NCBI GenBank assembly: GCA_044223995.1
Contig: JBGALE010000001.1
Span: forward strand, 1,240,001-1,304,000
Length of the DNA stretch: 64,000 bases
Direction: 5' to 3'
Origin: JACMLD01 sp044223995
GTDB lineage: Bacteria > Bacteroidota > Bacteroidia > Chitinophagales > Chitinophagaceae
How positions within the stretch are numbered: the first letter of the stretch is position 1; every line of letters starts with the position of its first letter. This document shows, piece after piece, positions 26,748 through 35,167 of the stretch. The notes beneath the pieces were generated by a model. It saw nothing but the letters and a program-made list of their open reading frames with translations, was not told where the DNA came from and did not search any database. A program made the translations under genes and the position numbers.

Positions 26748-27443
26748 ATGCATTTATTCTTCCTACAAATCGTTGATACCGCAAAGAAAGTGATTGCAGA
26801 TACAACGAATACGGCCGCATCGGCAAAGATGAATTTATTTGATCTGTTACGGGAAGGTGGTATCATTATGATACCACTTGGTTTATTATTGGCACTGGCT
26901 ATTTTCTTTTTCTTTGAGCGCTGGATTGCCATCAATAAGGCCAGCAAGATCGATGATAATTTTATGAACATGATCCGCGATAATATCCTCAGCGGAAATG
27001 TTTCAGCCGCCAGGGCACTGGCACGGAATACCAGCAACCCCGTGGCAAGGATGATCGATAAGGGCTTGCAGCGTATTGGTAAACCAATTGATGCCATTGA
27101 AAAAAGCATGGAGAATGTAGGGAAACTGGAAATTTATAAAATGGAGCGCAACTTATCCATGTTATCGCTGGTATATGGCATCGCGCCCATGTTTGGATTT
27201 TTGGGAACCATTTTTGGTATGCTGCAATTGTTTTACAATATCAATACCACCGGAGAATTTACACCGTCGGCCATTGCCGGTGGTATCTATACAAAAATGG
27301 TTACATCAGCATCGGGTCTTATTATTGGTTTGCTGGCCTATGTGGGCTATAATTTCCTGAATGCACAAATCAATAAGAATATCAACAAAATGGAATCGGC
27401 CAGTGCAGAGTTCATTGATATTTTACAGGAACCAACACGCTAA
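26748..27443 (+). CDS. exbB: MotA/TolQ/ExbB proton-channel family protein
   Basis: The 231-residue product is the channel subunit that uses the proton gradient to energise TonB- or TolA-type partners. It has an N-terminal hydrophobic stretch, a first clear membrane segment (GIIMIPLGLLLALAIFFFFE), and after a cytoplasmic loop two more: MLSLVYGIAPMFGFLGTIFG and VTSASGLIIGLLAYVGYNF. The GxLGTIxGM block is the family signature. ExbB versus TolQ cannot be separated on sequence alone. It starts after a perfect -7 element and is followed 19 nt later by exbD. Confidence 0.93.
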   Translation: MHLFFLQIVDTAKKVIADTTNTAASAKMNLFDLLREGGIIMIPLGLLLALAIFFFFERWIAINKASKIDDNFMNMIRDNILSGNVSAARALARNTSNPVARMIDKGLQRIGKPIDAIEKSMENVGKLEIYKMERNLSMLSLVYGIAPMFGFLGTIFGMLQLFYNINTTGEFTPSAIAGGIYTKMVTSASGLIIGLLAYVGYNFLNAQINKNINKMESASAEFIDILQEPTR

Positions 27444-27462
27444 TCATTTATAAATTTGCGAC

Positions 27463-27867
27463 ATGGATCTCAACAGGCGGCTTAAATCACACCCGGAATT
27501 GCATGCAGGCGCATTGAACGATATCTTGTTCATCCTGCTGTTCTTCTTTCTCATTGTGTCCACGCTGGCAAACCCCAACGTAGTAAAGCTGTCGCAACCC
27601 AAGGCTAAAAGTGATACAAAGGCCAAGCAAACCGTGATTGTCAACATACGCCCCAATGGCCAGTATATTATCAATGGAAAAACGCTGGCTGTGCAGGATA
27701 TCCGTGCCTTTGTACAGCCTTATATTATGAAAGATTCCACGCAGGCTACTATTGCCATCAATGCAGACAGAACCGTACCGCTGGATGACGTAGTGGCCAT
27801 CATGCGCATTGCGCGCGATTTGGGGGCACGTGCCACCCTGCTGGTCGATAATAAAGACGTTAAATAA
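27463..27867 (+). CDS. exbD: ExbD/TolR family biopolymer transport protein
   Basis: The 134-residue product has the single N-terminal membrane segment with the essential Asp: ALNDILFILLFFFLIVSTLA. The periplasmic part contains VIVNIRPNGQYIINGK and IAINADRTVPLDDVVAIM, typical of ExbD/TolR. Together with the preceding channel subunit it forms an energy-transducing unit. A TonB-like third component is not adjacent. Confidence 0.93.
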   Translation: MDLNRRLKSHPELHAGALNDILFILLFFFLIVSTLANPNVVKLSQPKAKSDTKAKQTVIVNIRPNGQYIINGKTLAVQDIRAFVQPYIMKDSTQATIAINADRTVPLDDVVAIMRIARDLGARATLLVDNKDVK

Positions 27868-27871
27868 ATTT

Positions 27872-28723
27872 TTACCACTGCAGTTTTACCATCCTGTCTT
27901 TGTCCTGCATGTCTTTGCGCAGGGAAATATTGGTAAAACCTTTTTCAGAAAATAATTGCAGCACTTCTTTTCCCAGCGATTCATGTATCTCCATGTACAC
28001 AGAACCCTTTCGGTACAGGTGTTCGCGGGAAAAATCAGCAATCGCTTCATAAAAAGCAAGTGCATTATCATTGTCAACAAAGAGTGCCAGGTGCGGTTCG
28101 TAGTCAAGTACTACTTTCGACATCGCTGCTTTGTCTTTTTGAGGGATATAGGGTGGGTTGCTGACGATGATATCAAATGTGGGAAGAGAACTGCGTTCAA
28201 TGCCTGAAAGAAAATTCAACTGGTAAAATTGAATGCTGGTGTTTTGTTCCGATGCATTTCTGTTGGCTACATCCAATGCTGCTGTACTGACATCACAGGC
28301 ATGTATCTGTGCGGCAGGTAATGTCTTTTTCAGCGCGACGGGAATACAACCGCTGCCGGTGCCAATGTCAAGAATGCTCACGGTACTGTTATTTGCCTGG
28401 TCGGTAATGATCCATTGCACCAATTCTTCTGTTTCGGGTCTTGGTATCAGCACATTTTCATCCACGTATAGTTTCATTCCGTAAAACCATGCTTCGTGCA
28501 GCGCATACTGCACCGGCTTATGGTCAAGTAACTGTTTGGTCACCTGTTCCAGTAATTGTTCTTGCTGATTGGAAAGCGGAACGGTTTTATTGAATACCCG
28601 GTCAATTTTTTTCCAGCCCGTCACAAATTCCATGACCCAATCGGCAATATTGGCCGCTTCGGGTTCTTCATACAGGTGAAGCAGTTGAAACAACAAAGCA
28701 CGGCTGGCATCATGAATGGTCAT
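27872..28723 (-). CDS. prmC: peptide chain release factor N5-glutamine methyltransferase
   Basis: Methylates the GGQ glutamine of release factors. The 283-residue product has a helical N-terminal domain, then SAM motif I (ILDIGTGSGCIPVALKK) and the N-methyltransferase motif IVSNPPYIP that binds the Gln side chain, followed by LDYEPHLALF. It also has the IPRPETEELVQWI block diagnostic of PrmC/HemK. The start is the ATG at 28723: the longer ATG at 28735 falls within a perfect -7 element. Confidence 0.95.
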   Translation of the reverse strand: MTIHDASRALLFQLLHLYEEPEAANIADWVMEFVTGWKKIDRVFNKTVPLSNQQEQLLEQVTKQLLDHKPVQYALHEAWFYGMKLYVDENVLIPRPETEELVQWIITDQANNSTVSILDIGTGSGCIPVALKKTLPAAQIHACDVSTAALDVANRNASEQNTSIQFYQLNFLSGIERSSLPTFDIIVSNPPYIPQKDKAAMSKVVLDYEPHLALFVDNDNALAFYEAIADFSREHLYRKGSVYMEIHESLGKEVLQLFSEKGFTNISLRKDMQDKDRMVKLQW

Positions 28724-28728
28724 GGCAA

Positions 28729-28736
28729 CAAACATA
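28729..28736 (-). promoter_or_regulatory. -7 promoter element of prmC
   Basis: Reads TATGTTTG on the minus strand, an exact TAnnTTTG match, only 5 nt before the ATG at 28723. This implies a leaderless or nearly leaderless mRNA. Confidence 0.55.
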
Positions 28737-28760
28737 CGGCAAAGCTTGTATTTAAAACTG

Positions 28761-28768
28761 TATTTTTG
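28761..28768 (+). promoter_or_regulatory. -7 promoter element of ribD
   Basis: TATTTTTG, an exact match, 10 nt before ATG 28779. It lies 24 nt from the divergent prmC element. Confidence 0.6.
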
Positions 28769-28778
28769 CCCTCATTTA

Positions 28779-29837
28779 ATGTATATGATCAGTGCTGAAA
28801 CTTATATGAGCCGTTGCATTGAACTGGCGCTGAAAGGCGCTGGCAATGTGGCCCCCAACCCAATGGTGGGCGCTGTACTCGTATACAAAGACAGGATTAT
28901 CGGTGAGGGCTGGCACGAACAATACGGCAAAGCACATGCGGAAGTGAATTGTATTGCGTCTGTAAAAAAAGAAGATGAAACACTCATTGAACAATCAGTG
29001 ATGTATGTTTCACTCGAGCCCTGTGCCCATTTTGGCAAAACACCGCCCTGCGCGAACCTGATCATCGAAAAGAAAATCCCAACAGTTGTTATAGGCTGCC
29101 GCGATCCATTTAAGGAAGTGGATGGAAAGGGAATGGATAAACTGGAAGCTGCCGGTGTGAAAGTGGTAACCGGCGTATTGGAAAAAGGATGCATAGATCT
29201 CAACAAGCGGTTCTTTACATTTCATACACAACACCGGCCCTATATTATTTTAAAGTGGGCGCAGACAGCGAATGGAAAGATTGCTGCGGGTAATAGCAAC
29301 CGTTTGCTGATCAGTAATGATTACAGCAATCGACTTGTACACAAATGGCGCAGCGAGGAAGCTTCAATACTGGTGGGTACCAATACAGCATTGCTCGACA
29401 ACCCTTCATTGACAACACGTTTGTGGGAAGGTCATCAACCCATACGATTGGTCATAGATATGGACCTCCGCCTCCCGTCCAGTCTCCATGTAATGGATGG
29501 AACAATCCAAACTATCGTGTTCAATACGGTCAAACATGAAGAGAAAAATAAACTGCTATTTTACCAGGTAACAAACAGTGACTCGCTAGTACATCAAATT
29601 AGCAATGCATTGTACCAACTGAATATACAATCGGTACTGGTGGAAGGAGGCGCGCATTTGCTGCAGTCATTTATAGATGATAATATGTTTGATGAAATTC
29701 GTGTGATCACCAATACACAAATGGATATTCCAGAAGGTATTGCAGCACCGGACATAAAAGATTTTTTTGTTACTGATAGTCTCCACCTCAGTGCTGATAC
29801 TATACGATTTTATCATCCCCAACCCATGCAGCAATAA
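28779..29837 (+). CDS. ribD: bifunctional riboflavin biosynthesis deaminase/reductase
   Basis: Catalyses deamination and then reduction of the pyrimidine intermediate in riboflavin synthesis. The 352-residue product has the cytidine-deaminase-like zinc site HAEV and PCAHFGKTPPC in the N-terminal half, and the reductase half from about residue 150 (RPYIILKWAQTANGKIA, then VLVEGGAHLLQSFI). Length fits the fused enzyme. I begin at ATG 28779 because the promoter element at 28761 excludes the far-upstream ATG at 28716; ATG 28785 is equally possible. It is followed by a DMT transporter after 2 nt. Confidence 0.95.
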   Translation: MYMISAETYMSRCIELALKGAGNVAPNPMVGAVLVYKDRIIGEGWHEQYGKAHAEVNCIASVKKEDETLIEQSVMYVSLEPCAHFGKTPPCANLIIEKKIPTVVIGCRDPFKEVDGKGMDKLEAAGVKVVTGVLEKGCIDLNKRFFTFHTQHRPYIILKWAQTANGKIAAGNSNRLLISNDYSNRLVHKWRSEEASILVGTNTALLDNPSLTTRLWEGHQPIRLVIDMDLRLPSSLHVMDGTIQTIVFNTVKHEEKNKLLFYQVTNSDSLVHQISNALYQLNIQSVLVEGGAHLLQSFIDDNMFDEIRVITNTQMDIPEGIAAPDIKDFFVTDSLHLSADTIRFYHPQPMQQ

Positions 29838-29839
29838 CC

Positions 29840-30712
29840 ATGTTTTTATTAGTTGTCAGTATCATACTCAATTCCTATCTCACGCTTTCATTTAAAGTGA
29901 TTGAGAAATACCATATCAGTCCTTTTCAGGCCATTGTTTTCAATTACCTCGCCTGCGTGATAACCGGTTCTTTGTTCAACGGCTATTTTCCCGTAAACGC
30001 CGCTGCCATACAGCAACCCTGGTTCAAGTGGGCATTGCTGATGGGCGCCAGTTTTATCAGTATTTTTAATATAGTAGGTTTTACCACGCAAAAAGCCGGC
30101 GTCGCAATTGCATCAGTGGCCAATAAATTGTCACTGGTTATTCCCTTCCTGTTTTCTATTTACCTGTATAGCGAGAAAGCAACAGGATTAAAAATATTGG
30201 GTATTGTTATAGCGCTGGTAGCTGTTTGGTTAACCATGAAGCGCGATGCGGGGGAAACAAATAAACCCGCCAATAAGTGGGTGATGATATTACCGGTAGT
30301 GTTGTTTTTTGCGAGTGGTTTACTGGATACGATGATAAAATATGTAGAGCAAAATTTTCTCAATGCTTCCAACCAGAACGATTACCTGATTTCTGCTTTT
30401 GCATCGGCTGCTGCCATCGGTATTAGTTTACTTTTATTGTTGGTACTTATGGGCAAAATAAAGTTTGATTACAGGGCCATTATTGCGGGTTTTGCCATTG
30501 GTATTCCCAATTATTTTTCCATCTGGTCGCTGGTGGCTGTGTTAAAAAAACATGCAGGTAACAGTACGGCTATTATCCCTATCAATAATATGGGCATTGT
30601 ATTGTTCAGTGCAGTGATGGCATTTATATTATTCCGGGAAAAATTATCGGTTGTCAACCGCCTGGGGATTGTACTGGCATTAGTAGCCATAGCACTGATA
30701 GCATTTGGATAA
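29840..30712 (+). CDS. EamA/DMT-family membrane transporter
   Basis: The 290-residue product has ten predicted membrane segments in two EamA-like halves, with SVANKLSLVIPFLFSIYLYS in the first half and PINNMGIVLFSAVMAFILF with LGIVLALVAIALIAFG at the end. Substrate unknown. The gene begins 2 nt after ribD and is certainly cotranscribed with it; a role in riboflavin-related export is a guess without sequence support. Confidence 0.88.
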   Translation: MFLLVVSIILNSYLTLSFKVIEKYHISPFQAIVFNYLACVITGSLFNGYFPVNAAAIQQPWFKWALLMGASFISIFNIVGFTTQKAGVAIASVANKLSLVIPFLFSIYLYSEKATGLKILGIVIALVAVWLTMKRDAGETNKPANKWVMILPVVLFFASGLLDTMIKYVEQNFLNASNQNDYLISAFASAAAIGISLLLLLVLMGKIKFDYRAIIAGFAIGIPNYFSIWSLVAVLKKHAGNSTAIIPINNMGIVLFSAVMAFILFREKLSVVNRLGIVLALVAIALIAFG

Positions 30713-30716
30713 AAAT

Positions 30717-31316
30717 ATGAGTGAGATAGATTTTTATAATACGGTAGAAAAAAATACCAGCGCTGAGTTTAAAGACAGGGGCAGTAAGTTCCTGGCATTC
30801 GTATTCCCGGTGACCAGTGTGGAGGATTGTAAATCCTGTTTGGCAGCGGTAAAAGCAGAACACCCAAAAGCAACCCATCATTGTTTTGCTTACCGTCTTG
30901 GACTGGATGGCAATACATTTCGTGTCAGCGATGATGGCGAACCTTCCGGTACGGCCGGCCGGCCAATATTGGGACAGATCGACAGCAAACAAATTACCAA
31001 TACGCTGATAGTGGTGGCGCGTTATTTTGGCGGGACCTTACTCGGTGTGCCTGGTTTGATCAATGCATATAAATCAGCATCGGCATTGGCATTGCAGGTA
31101 ACACCCGTTGTTCAAAAGCAGGTAGAAGTGGTATATACACTGGAGTTTGATTATACACAGATGAATGATGTCATGCGGCATATCAAACAAATGGGTGGTA
31201 CGGTTCTTCAGCAGGAAGCGCAATTGTTTTGCAGGATAAAAGTAGCCATTGCTAAAAACAAAGCTGTTTTATTCCTGAACAAACTGGAATCAATTGTTGG
31301 TATCACCATCAACTAA
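30717..31316 (+). CDS. YigZ/IMPACT family protein
   Basis: The 199-residue product has the UPF0029 N-terminal core: EFKDRGSKFLAFVFPVTS, HHCFAYRLG, SDDGEPSGTAGRPIL (the signature) and VVARYFGGTLLGVPGLI. A C-terminal ~60-residue DUF1949-like domain follows. The family is conserved, and IMPACT relatives modulate translation in eukaryotes, but the bacterial role is unclear. ATG 30717 lies 4 nt after the transporter stop; an upstream TTG at 30705 overlaps that gene. Confidence 0.92.
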   Translation: MSEIDFYNTVEKNTSAEFKDRGSKFLAFVFPVTSVEDCKSCLAAVKAEHPKATHHCFAYRLGLDGNTFRVSDDGEPSGTAGRPILGQIDSKQITNTLIVVARYFGGTLLGVPGLINAYKSASALALQVTPVVQKQVEVVYTLEFDYTQMNDVMRHIKQMGGTVLQQEAQLFCRIKVAIAKNKAVLFLNKLESIVGITIN

Positions 31317-31344
31317 TTATCCGGTAAGTAAGATGGACCAGGTA

Positions 31345-32235
31345 TTATTGAAACCGTGAACTCACCATCAAGTCTTTATTTCCTGCTGTGTAAGCATAAA
31401 AACCTTCCCCGCTTTTCACACCGAGTTTACCTGCTGTAACCATATTCACCAGTAACGGACAGGGTGCATATTTGGGATTTCCAAACCCATTATGCAGAAC
31501 ATGCAGGATCGACAGGCAAACATCCAGCCCGATAAAATCGGCCAGTTGTAATGGACCCATGGGATGGGCCATACCGAGTTTCATCACCGTGTCGATGGCT
31601 TCCACACCGGCCACTCCTTCATATAAACTATAAATGGCTTCATTGATCATGGGCATCAATATGCGGTTGGCGATAAAACCAGGATAGTCATTGACAACAC
31701 AGGGTACTTTGCCCAGTTGTTTGCTGAGTAAGACAATTTGATCCGTTACACTTTTATTAGTGGCGTAGCCATTGATTATCTCCACCAGTTTCATGACTGG
31801 AACAGGATTCATAAAATGCATGCCGATAACTTGCTGTGGCCTGCCGGTGGCTGCTGCAATCTTTGTAATGGAGATGGATGAAGTGTTGGTGGCCAGTATA
31901 GCGTTGGCAGGAGCTGCCTGGTCTATTTGTTTAAAGATATCCAATTTCAGCGCAGTATTTTCTGTTGCTGCTTCCACAACCAGTTCTGCTTTAGCAACAC
32001 CATCTTTAATGGAAGAGCTGGTCACCAGGTTTTTTAAAGTAGTTTGTTTGTCCGCATCGGTGATGGTTCCTTTTGCCACTTGCCTGTCCAGGTTTTTACC
32101 AATAGTAACAAGTGCTTTATCGAGTTGGGATGACGATACGTCAATAAGTGTGACGGAAAACCCATTCTGTGCAAATACATGCGCGATGCCATTGCCCATG
32201 GTACCTGCACCTATAACAGCGACTGACTGAATCAT
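31345..32235 (-). CDS. 3-hydroxybutyryl-CoA dehydrogenase
   Basis: NAD(P)-dependent 3-hydroxyacyl-CoA dehydrogenase of short-chain acyl-CoA metabolism. The 296-residue product has the N-terminal Rossmann site VIGAGTMGNGIAHVFAQNG, the NTSSISITKIA segment and the catalytic His in GMHFMNPVPVMKLVEII, then the C-terminal dimer domain with ADFIGLDVCL. Length is normal for the Hbd type. CAAGGTTA on the plus strand at 32257-32264 is a one-mismatch -7 element for it. Confidence 0.94.
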   Translation of the reverse strand: MIQSVAVIGAGTMGNGIAHVFAQNGFSVTLIDVSSSQLDKALVTIGKNLDRQVAKGTITDADKQTTLKNLVTSSSIKDGVAKAELVVEAATENTALKLDIFKQIDQAAPANAILATNTSSISITKIAAATGRPQQVIGMHFMNPVPVMKLVEIINGYATNKSVTDQIVLLSKQLGKVPCVVNDYPGFIANRILMPMINEAIYSLYEGVAGVEAIDTVMKLGMAHPMGPLQLADFIGLDVCLSILHVLHNGFGNPKYAPCPLLVNMVTAGKLGVKSGEGFYAYTAGNKDLMVSSRFQ

Positions 32236-32303
32236 GTTGACCGGATTTTATAGCTGCAAGGTTAGGTAATTATCAGGAGAGCGCAAAAGGAGGGAGGAAG
32301 GGA

Positions 32304-32510
32304 TATAAGTTTTAGGTCATAAGTTATAAGTCTTAAGTTATAGGGTAAGGGTGGAAGGCAATAGGTAGAAGGCAAGGGTTATAAGTTTTAAGTTATAGGT
32401 TAAGGGTGGAGTGGAGGGATACAGGTAAAAGGTAGAGGGTGGAAGTAGTAGTAAGTAATAAGTTGTAGGTAATATGTGAAGGGATACAGGTATAAGGTAA
32501 TAAGATAGGC
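32304..32510 (-). repeat. degenerate heptanucleotide array, inverted unit
   Basis: Purine-rich on the plus strand. From 32304 it splits into 7-nt words in constant phase: TATAAGT, TTTAGGT, CATAAGT, TATAAGT, CTTAAGT, TATAGGG, TAAGGGT, GGAAGGC, AATAGGT, AGAAGGC. One 6-nt word (AAGGGT, 32374) shifts the phase and words resume with TATAAGT, TTTAAGT, TATAGGT. On the minus strand these read ACTTATA, ACCTAAA, ACTTATG, the same style as the array at 47.3 kb. Confidence 0.7.
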
Positions 32511-32522
32511 TTGAAGGCTTCT

Positions 32523-32613
32523 GTCATGAACTTACAATTATCAACCATAAACTACCAACCATAAACTATAAGCTATGAACTAAGAACCATAAGCTATGAG
32601 CCACGTACTACTT
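32523..32613 (+). repeat. degenerate heptanucleotide array, plus-sense unit
   Basis: Thirteen successive 7-nt words without phase change: GTCATGA, ACTTACA, ATTATCA, ACCATAA, ACTACCA, ACCATAA, ACTATAA, GCTATGA, ACTAAGA, ACCATAA, GCTATGA, GCCACGT, ACTACTT. Most fit RCYANRA. It faces the minus-sense array just upstream and reaches the 3' end of the convergent gene. Confidence 0.75.
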
Positions 32614-33240
32614 ATTCTTAAAATCGCCCCGTTTCCATGCATTGATAAATTCTTTCCAGGCAACAGGGTTTAGTAAACCGATAGGAGGTGTTTGACCGGA
32701 GTAGTAATATTTTTTGGCCTGTTGTGTCAACGCATAATTGGCAGCCTCGCGACCATCACGTGGCAGTGTATTTATCAAAACCCTTCGCCGGGCTTCATCA
32801 TTGTTTTTACGGGCAATTTCAAGATTGTCATCCGGCATTCGGGTATTGACAAAGTCCCGCTCAAATTGTTCACGCGTAGGCCGTGGTCGTATAATGGTCA
32901 CCGGGAGATAGACTGTATCCGTTACCATTAACTGGATAATGCTCCACTGATTGCCCTGCAAATTTTTTGGAACTTCCACCACCTTAGGTTTGTAACCCAC
33001 ACTTGAAAACTCAACCCGGTCGCCTTTCAGTACTACGATGGAAAACACACCCTGGTCGTTGGTAACGGTACCACGACCCTTTACCACCACACTGACTGCG
33101 GGTATTCCGCGAAGGCTGTCGGCCGTCATAACCACACCGTACAACTCAACTACAGAGTCTTTTAGTTGTTCAAACTGGGCCAATGTTTTGAATACACAGC
33201 CAATGGTAAACAGGAAGGTGAAAAGTATAATTCGCTTCAT
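32608..33240 (-). CDS. secreted carboxypeptidase-regulatory-like domain protein
   Basis: The 210-residue product has a signal peptide (RIILFTFLFTIGCVFKTLA) and a beta-sandwich of the CarboxypepD_reg-like family at about residues 30-105: VELYGVVMTADSLRGIPAVS, then VTNDQGVFSIVVLKGD and VEFSSVGYKPKVV. This domain is common in outer-membrane and secreted Bacteroidota proteins. The C-terminal 100 residues are Arg/Asn-rich without a recognised fold. The stop region touches the heptamer array. A perfect -7 element precedes the ATG by 5 nt. Confidence 0.82.
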   Translation of the reverse strand: MKRIILFTFLFTIGCVFKTLAQFEQLKDSVVELYGVVMTADSLRGIPAVSVVVKGRGTVTNDQGVFSIVVLKGDRVEFSSVGYKPKVVEVPKNLQGNQWSIIQLMVTDTVYLPVTIIRPRPTREQFERDFVNTRMPDDNLEIARKNNDEARRRVLINTLPRDGREAANYALTQQAKKYYYSGQTPPIGLLNPVAWKEFINAWKRGDFKNK

Positions 33241-33245
33241 CGGTT

Positions 33246-33253
33246 CAAAGATA
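33246..33253 (-). promoter_or_regulatory. -7 promoter element, carboxypeptidase-regulatory-like gene
   Basis: TATCTTTG on the minus strand, exact match, 5 nt before the ATG at 33240; a leaderless message is likely. Confidence 0.55.
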
Positions 33254-33299
33254 ATTACTTCAATTTTTGGAACTTCAACAAATTACCCCCGCTATTGGT

Positions 33300-33307
33300 T
33301 AATTTTG
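33300..33307 (+). promoter_or_regulatory. -7 promoter element of the Mrp-type ATPase gene
   Basis: TAATTTTG, exact TAnnTTTG match, 37 nt before ATG 33345. Confidence 0.5.
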
Positions 33308-33344
33308 CAGATAAATCCTTTTTTAACATAATCTTTTCGTGGTA

Positions 33345-34442
33345 ATGACACAGGAACAAATATTAAATGCGCTCAGTAATGTCCAGGAACCAGACCTGGG
33401 TAAAGACATTGTGACCCTAAAAATGGTAAAAGATATTGAAATTAATAATAATAATGTCTCTTTTACGGTAGTACTCACTACACCTGCCTGCCCAATGAAG
33501 GATATGATACGTGGCGCCTGCGAAAATGCAGTGAAATTGCTTGTTAACAAAGAGGCTGTTGTGAAAGTTAATTTTACTTCTAATACGAGCACCCTGCGTT
33601 TACAGGGTGATAAGGTGTTGCCAAAAGTTAAGAATATTATTGCCATCGTAAGTGGAAAAGGCGGTGTTGGAAAAAGTACGGTTGCTGCAAATTTTGCACT
33701 GGCGCTCGCCAAAGGGAACGCAAAAGTAGGTTTGATGGATGCAGATATTTACGGGCCCAGTATTCCCATTATGTTTGGCGTTCGGGGGGAAAGGCCTATG
33801 ATGATGAACGTGGGCGAAGAGCAGGGAAAAATTGTTCCCATCGAAAAATATGGTATTAAACTGATGAGCATTGGGCTATTGGTGGATGAAAAAAATGCGG
33901 TCGTATGGCGCGGACCGATGGCCAGTAGTGCCATACGCCAGTTTGTAACCGATGTATACTGGGATGAACTCGATTACCTGGTGATTGATATGCCACCGGG
34001 CACAGGTGATATCCATTTGACACTGATGCAGACAGTTCCCGTAACCGGAGTAATCGTTGTTACTACACCACAGGATGTAGCACTCGCTGATGCGAAGAAA
34101 GGAATTGCGATGTTTGGACAAACACAAATCAAAGTGCCCATCATCGGCCTCGTGGAAAATATGAGCTACTTCACCCCGGAAGAATTGCCCAATAACAAGT
34201 ATTATATTTTTGGAAAAGATGGCGGTAAGAAATTAGCAGAAGAATATGATCTGCCATTGCTGGGACAGATACCATTGGTGCAAAGTATCCGGGAAGGCGG
34301 TGACAGTGGTGTACCCATTATGGAAAGTATGGATGAAATAACGAAGAAAGCCTTTATTGAATTTGCTGGTACGGCCGCACGCAGTATCGCCATGCGCAAC
34401 GCCAACCTGGAAGCTACCAAAGTAATTGAAGTGGTTGAATAG
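33345..34442 (+). CDS. Mrp/NBP35-family P-loop ATPase (Fe-S cluster carrier)
   Basis: The 365-residue product has an N-terminal MIP18/DUF59 domain (about residues 1-75, QILNALSNVQEPDLGKDIV) fused to an Mrp ATPase: deviant Walker A SGKGGVGKSTVAAN near residue 105, DADIYGPSIP, and DYLVIDMPPGTGDIHLTL. This family is the ApbC/Mrp type that carries or inserts Fe-S clusters. The CPxC pair near the C-terminus of some members is not seen. The third ATG of the frame (33345) follows GTG GTA; the promoter leaves room for either start. Confidence 0.92.
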   Translation: MTQEQILNALSNVQEPDLGKDIVTLKMVKDIEINNNNVSFTVVLTTPACPMKDMIRGACENAVKLLVNKEAVVKVNFTSNTSTLRLQGDKVLPKVKNIIAIVSGKGGVGKSTVAANFALALAKGNAKVGLMDADIYGPSIPIMFGVRGERPMMMNVGEEQGKIVPIEKYGIKLMSIGLLVDEKNAVVWRGPMASSAIRQFVTDVYWDELDYLVIDMPPGTGDIHLTLMQTVPVTGVIVVTTPQDVALADAKKGIAMFGQTQIKVPIIGLVENMSYFTPEELPNNKYYIFGKDGGKKLAEEYDLPLLGQIPLVQSIREGGDSGVPIMESMDEITKKAFIEFAGTAARSIAMRNANLEATKVIEVVE

Positions 34443-34497
34443 TTATTTAACCGGTAAACTGGCACAAACAAATTTGCTTTAATTAATGATGTAATTC

Positions 34498-35130
34498 ATG
34501 TATAACTTCTCCTACTTTAAGGAAAAAGATATTGCTGTTGTAAAACAGTTTATGAAAGACAATCCATTTGCATTTTTATGCGGCGTGGATAGCAATCATG
34601 CACCGGTTGCAACCCAGGTGCCCATGTTGCTGGAAGAAAGAGATGAACAATTGTTCCTCCTGGGGCATATACAGCGCAAAACGGATCACCAGCTCGCATT
34701 TGAACAAAACCCGCAGGCCTTGGTAGTATTCACCGGGCCGCATACCTATGTCAGTGCCAGTTGGTATTCCAATCCGCAAACTGCTTCTACCTGGAATTAT
34801 ATGTCCGTGCATGTAAAAGGTAAAATCCAATTTTTGGATGACGCAGCATTATTGGATATATTAAAACGAACTACAGCACATTTTGAAAACAATGCTGGCT
34901 CCCCTGCACTGGTAGAAAAAATGCCCGAAGCATATGTCAGTAAAATGATGAAAGCCATTGTGCCATTTGAAATAGCAGTTACACATATGGACAATGTCTT
35001 TAAACTAAGTCAAAACCGCGATAAGCAAAGCTTTAATAACATTATCCCTCAACTGCAACAGCAGGGAGGAGATGCAGCTGCTATTGCCAGGGAGATGGAG
35101 CAACGCAGATCACAATTGTTTGGCGAATGA
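34498..35130 (+). CDS. PaiB-family FMN-binding protein
   Basis: The 210-residue product matches the PaiB/negative transcriptional regulator family, an FMN-binding split beta-barrel. Typical blocks are MYNFSYFKEKD at the start, HAPVATQVPMLLEE, GHIQRKTDHQ, and FTGPHTYVSASWYSN with TASTWNYMSVHVKG. In Bacillus, PaiB affects sporulation and protease genes, but no DNA-binding domain is visible, so a flavin-dependent enzymatic role is equally likely. Confidence 0.9.
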   Translation: MYNFSYFKEKDIAVVKQFMKDNPFAFLCGVDSNHAPVATQVPMLLEERDEQLFLLGHIQRKTDHQLAFEQNPQALVVFTGPHTYVSASWYSNPQTASTWNYMSVHVKGKIQFLDDAALLDILKRTTAHFENNAGSPALVEKMPEAYVSKMMKAIVPFEIAVTHMDNVFKLSQNRDKQSFNNIIPQLQQQGGDAAAIAREMEQRRSQLFGE

Positions 35131-35167
35131 TTTCTTTTAATTGCTGCGTTGATAATTATCTATTTAG

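Noticed and set aside
28716..28778. Longer N-terminus for RibD
   Set aside because: The extra residues are unlike RibD and the promoter element at 28761 lies within this stretch.
32304..32613. CRISPR array
   Set aside because: The units are 7 nt without spacers and are degenerate; there are no cas genes.
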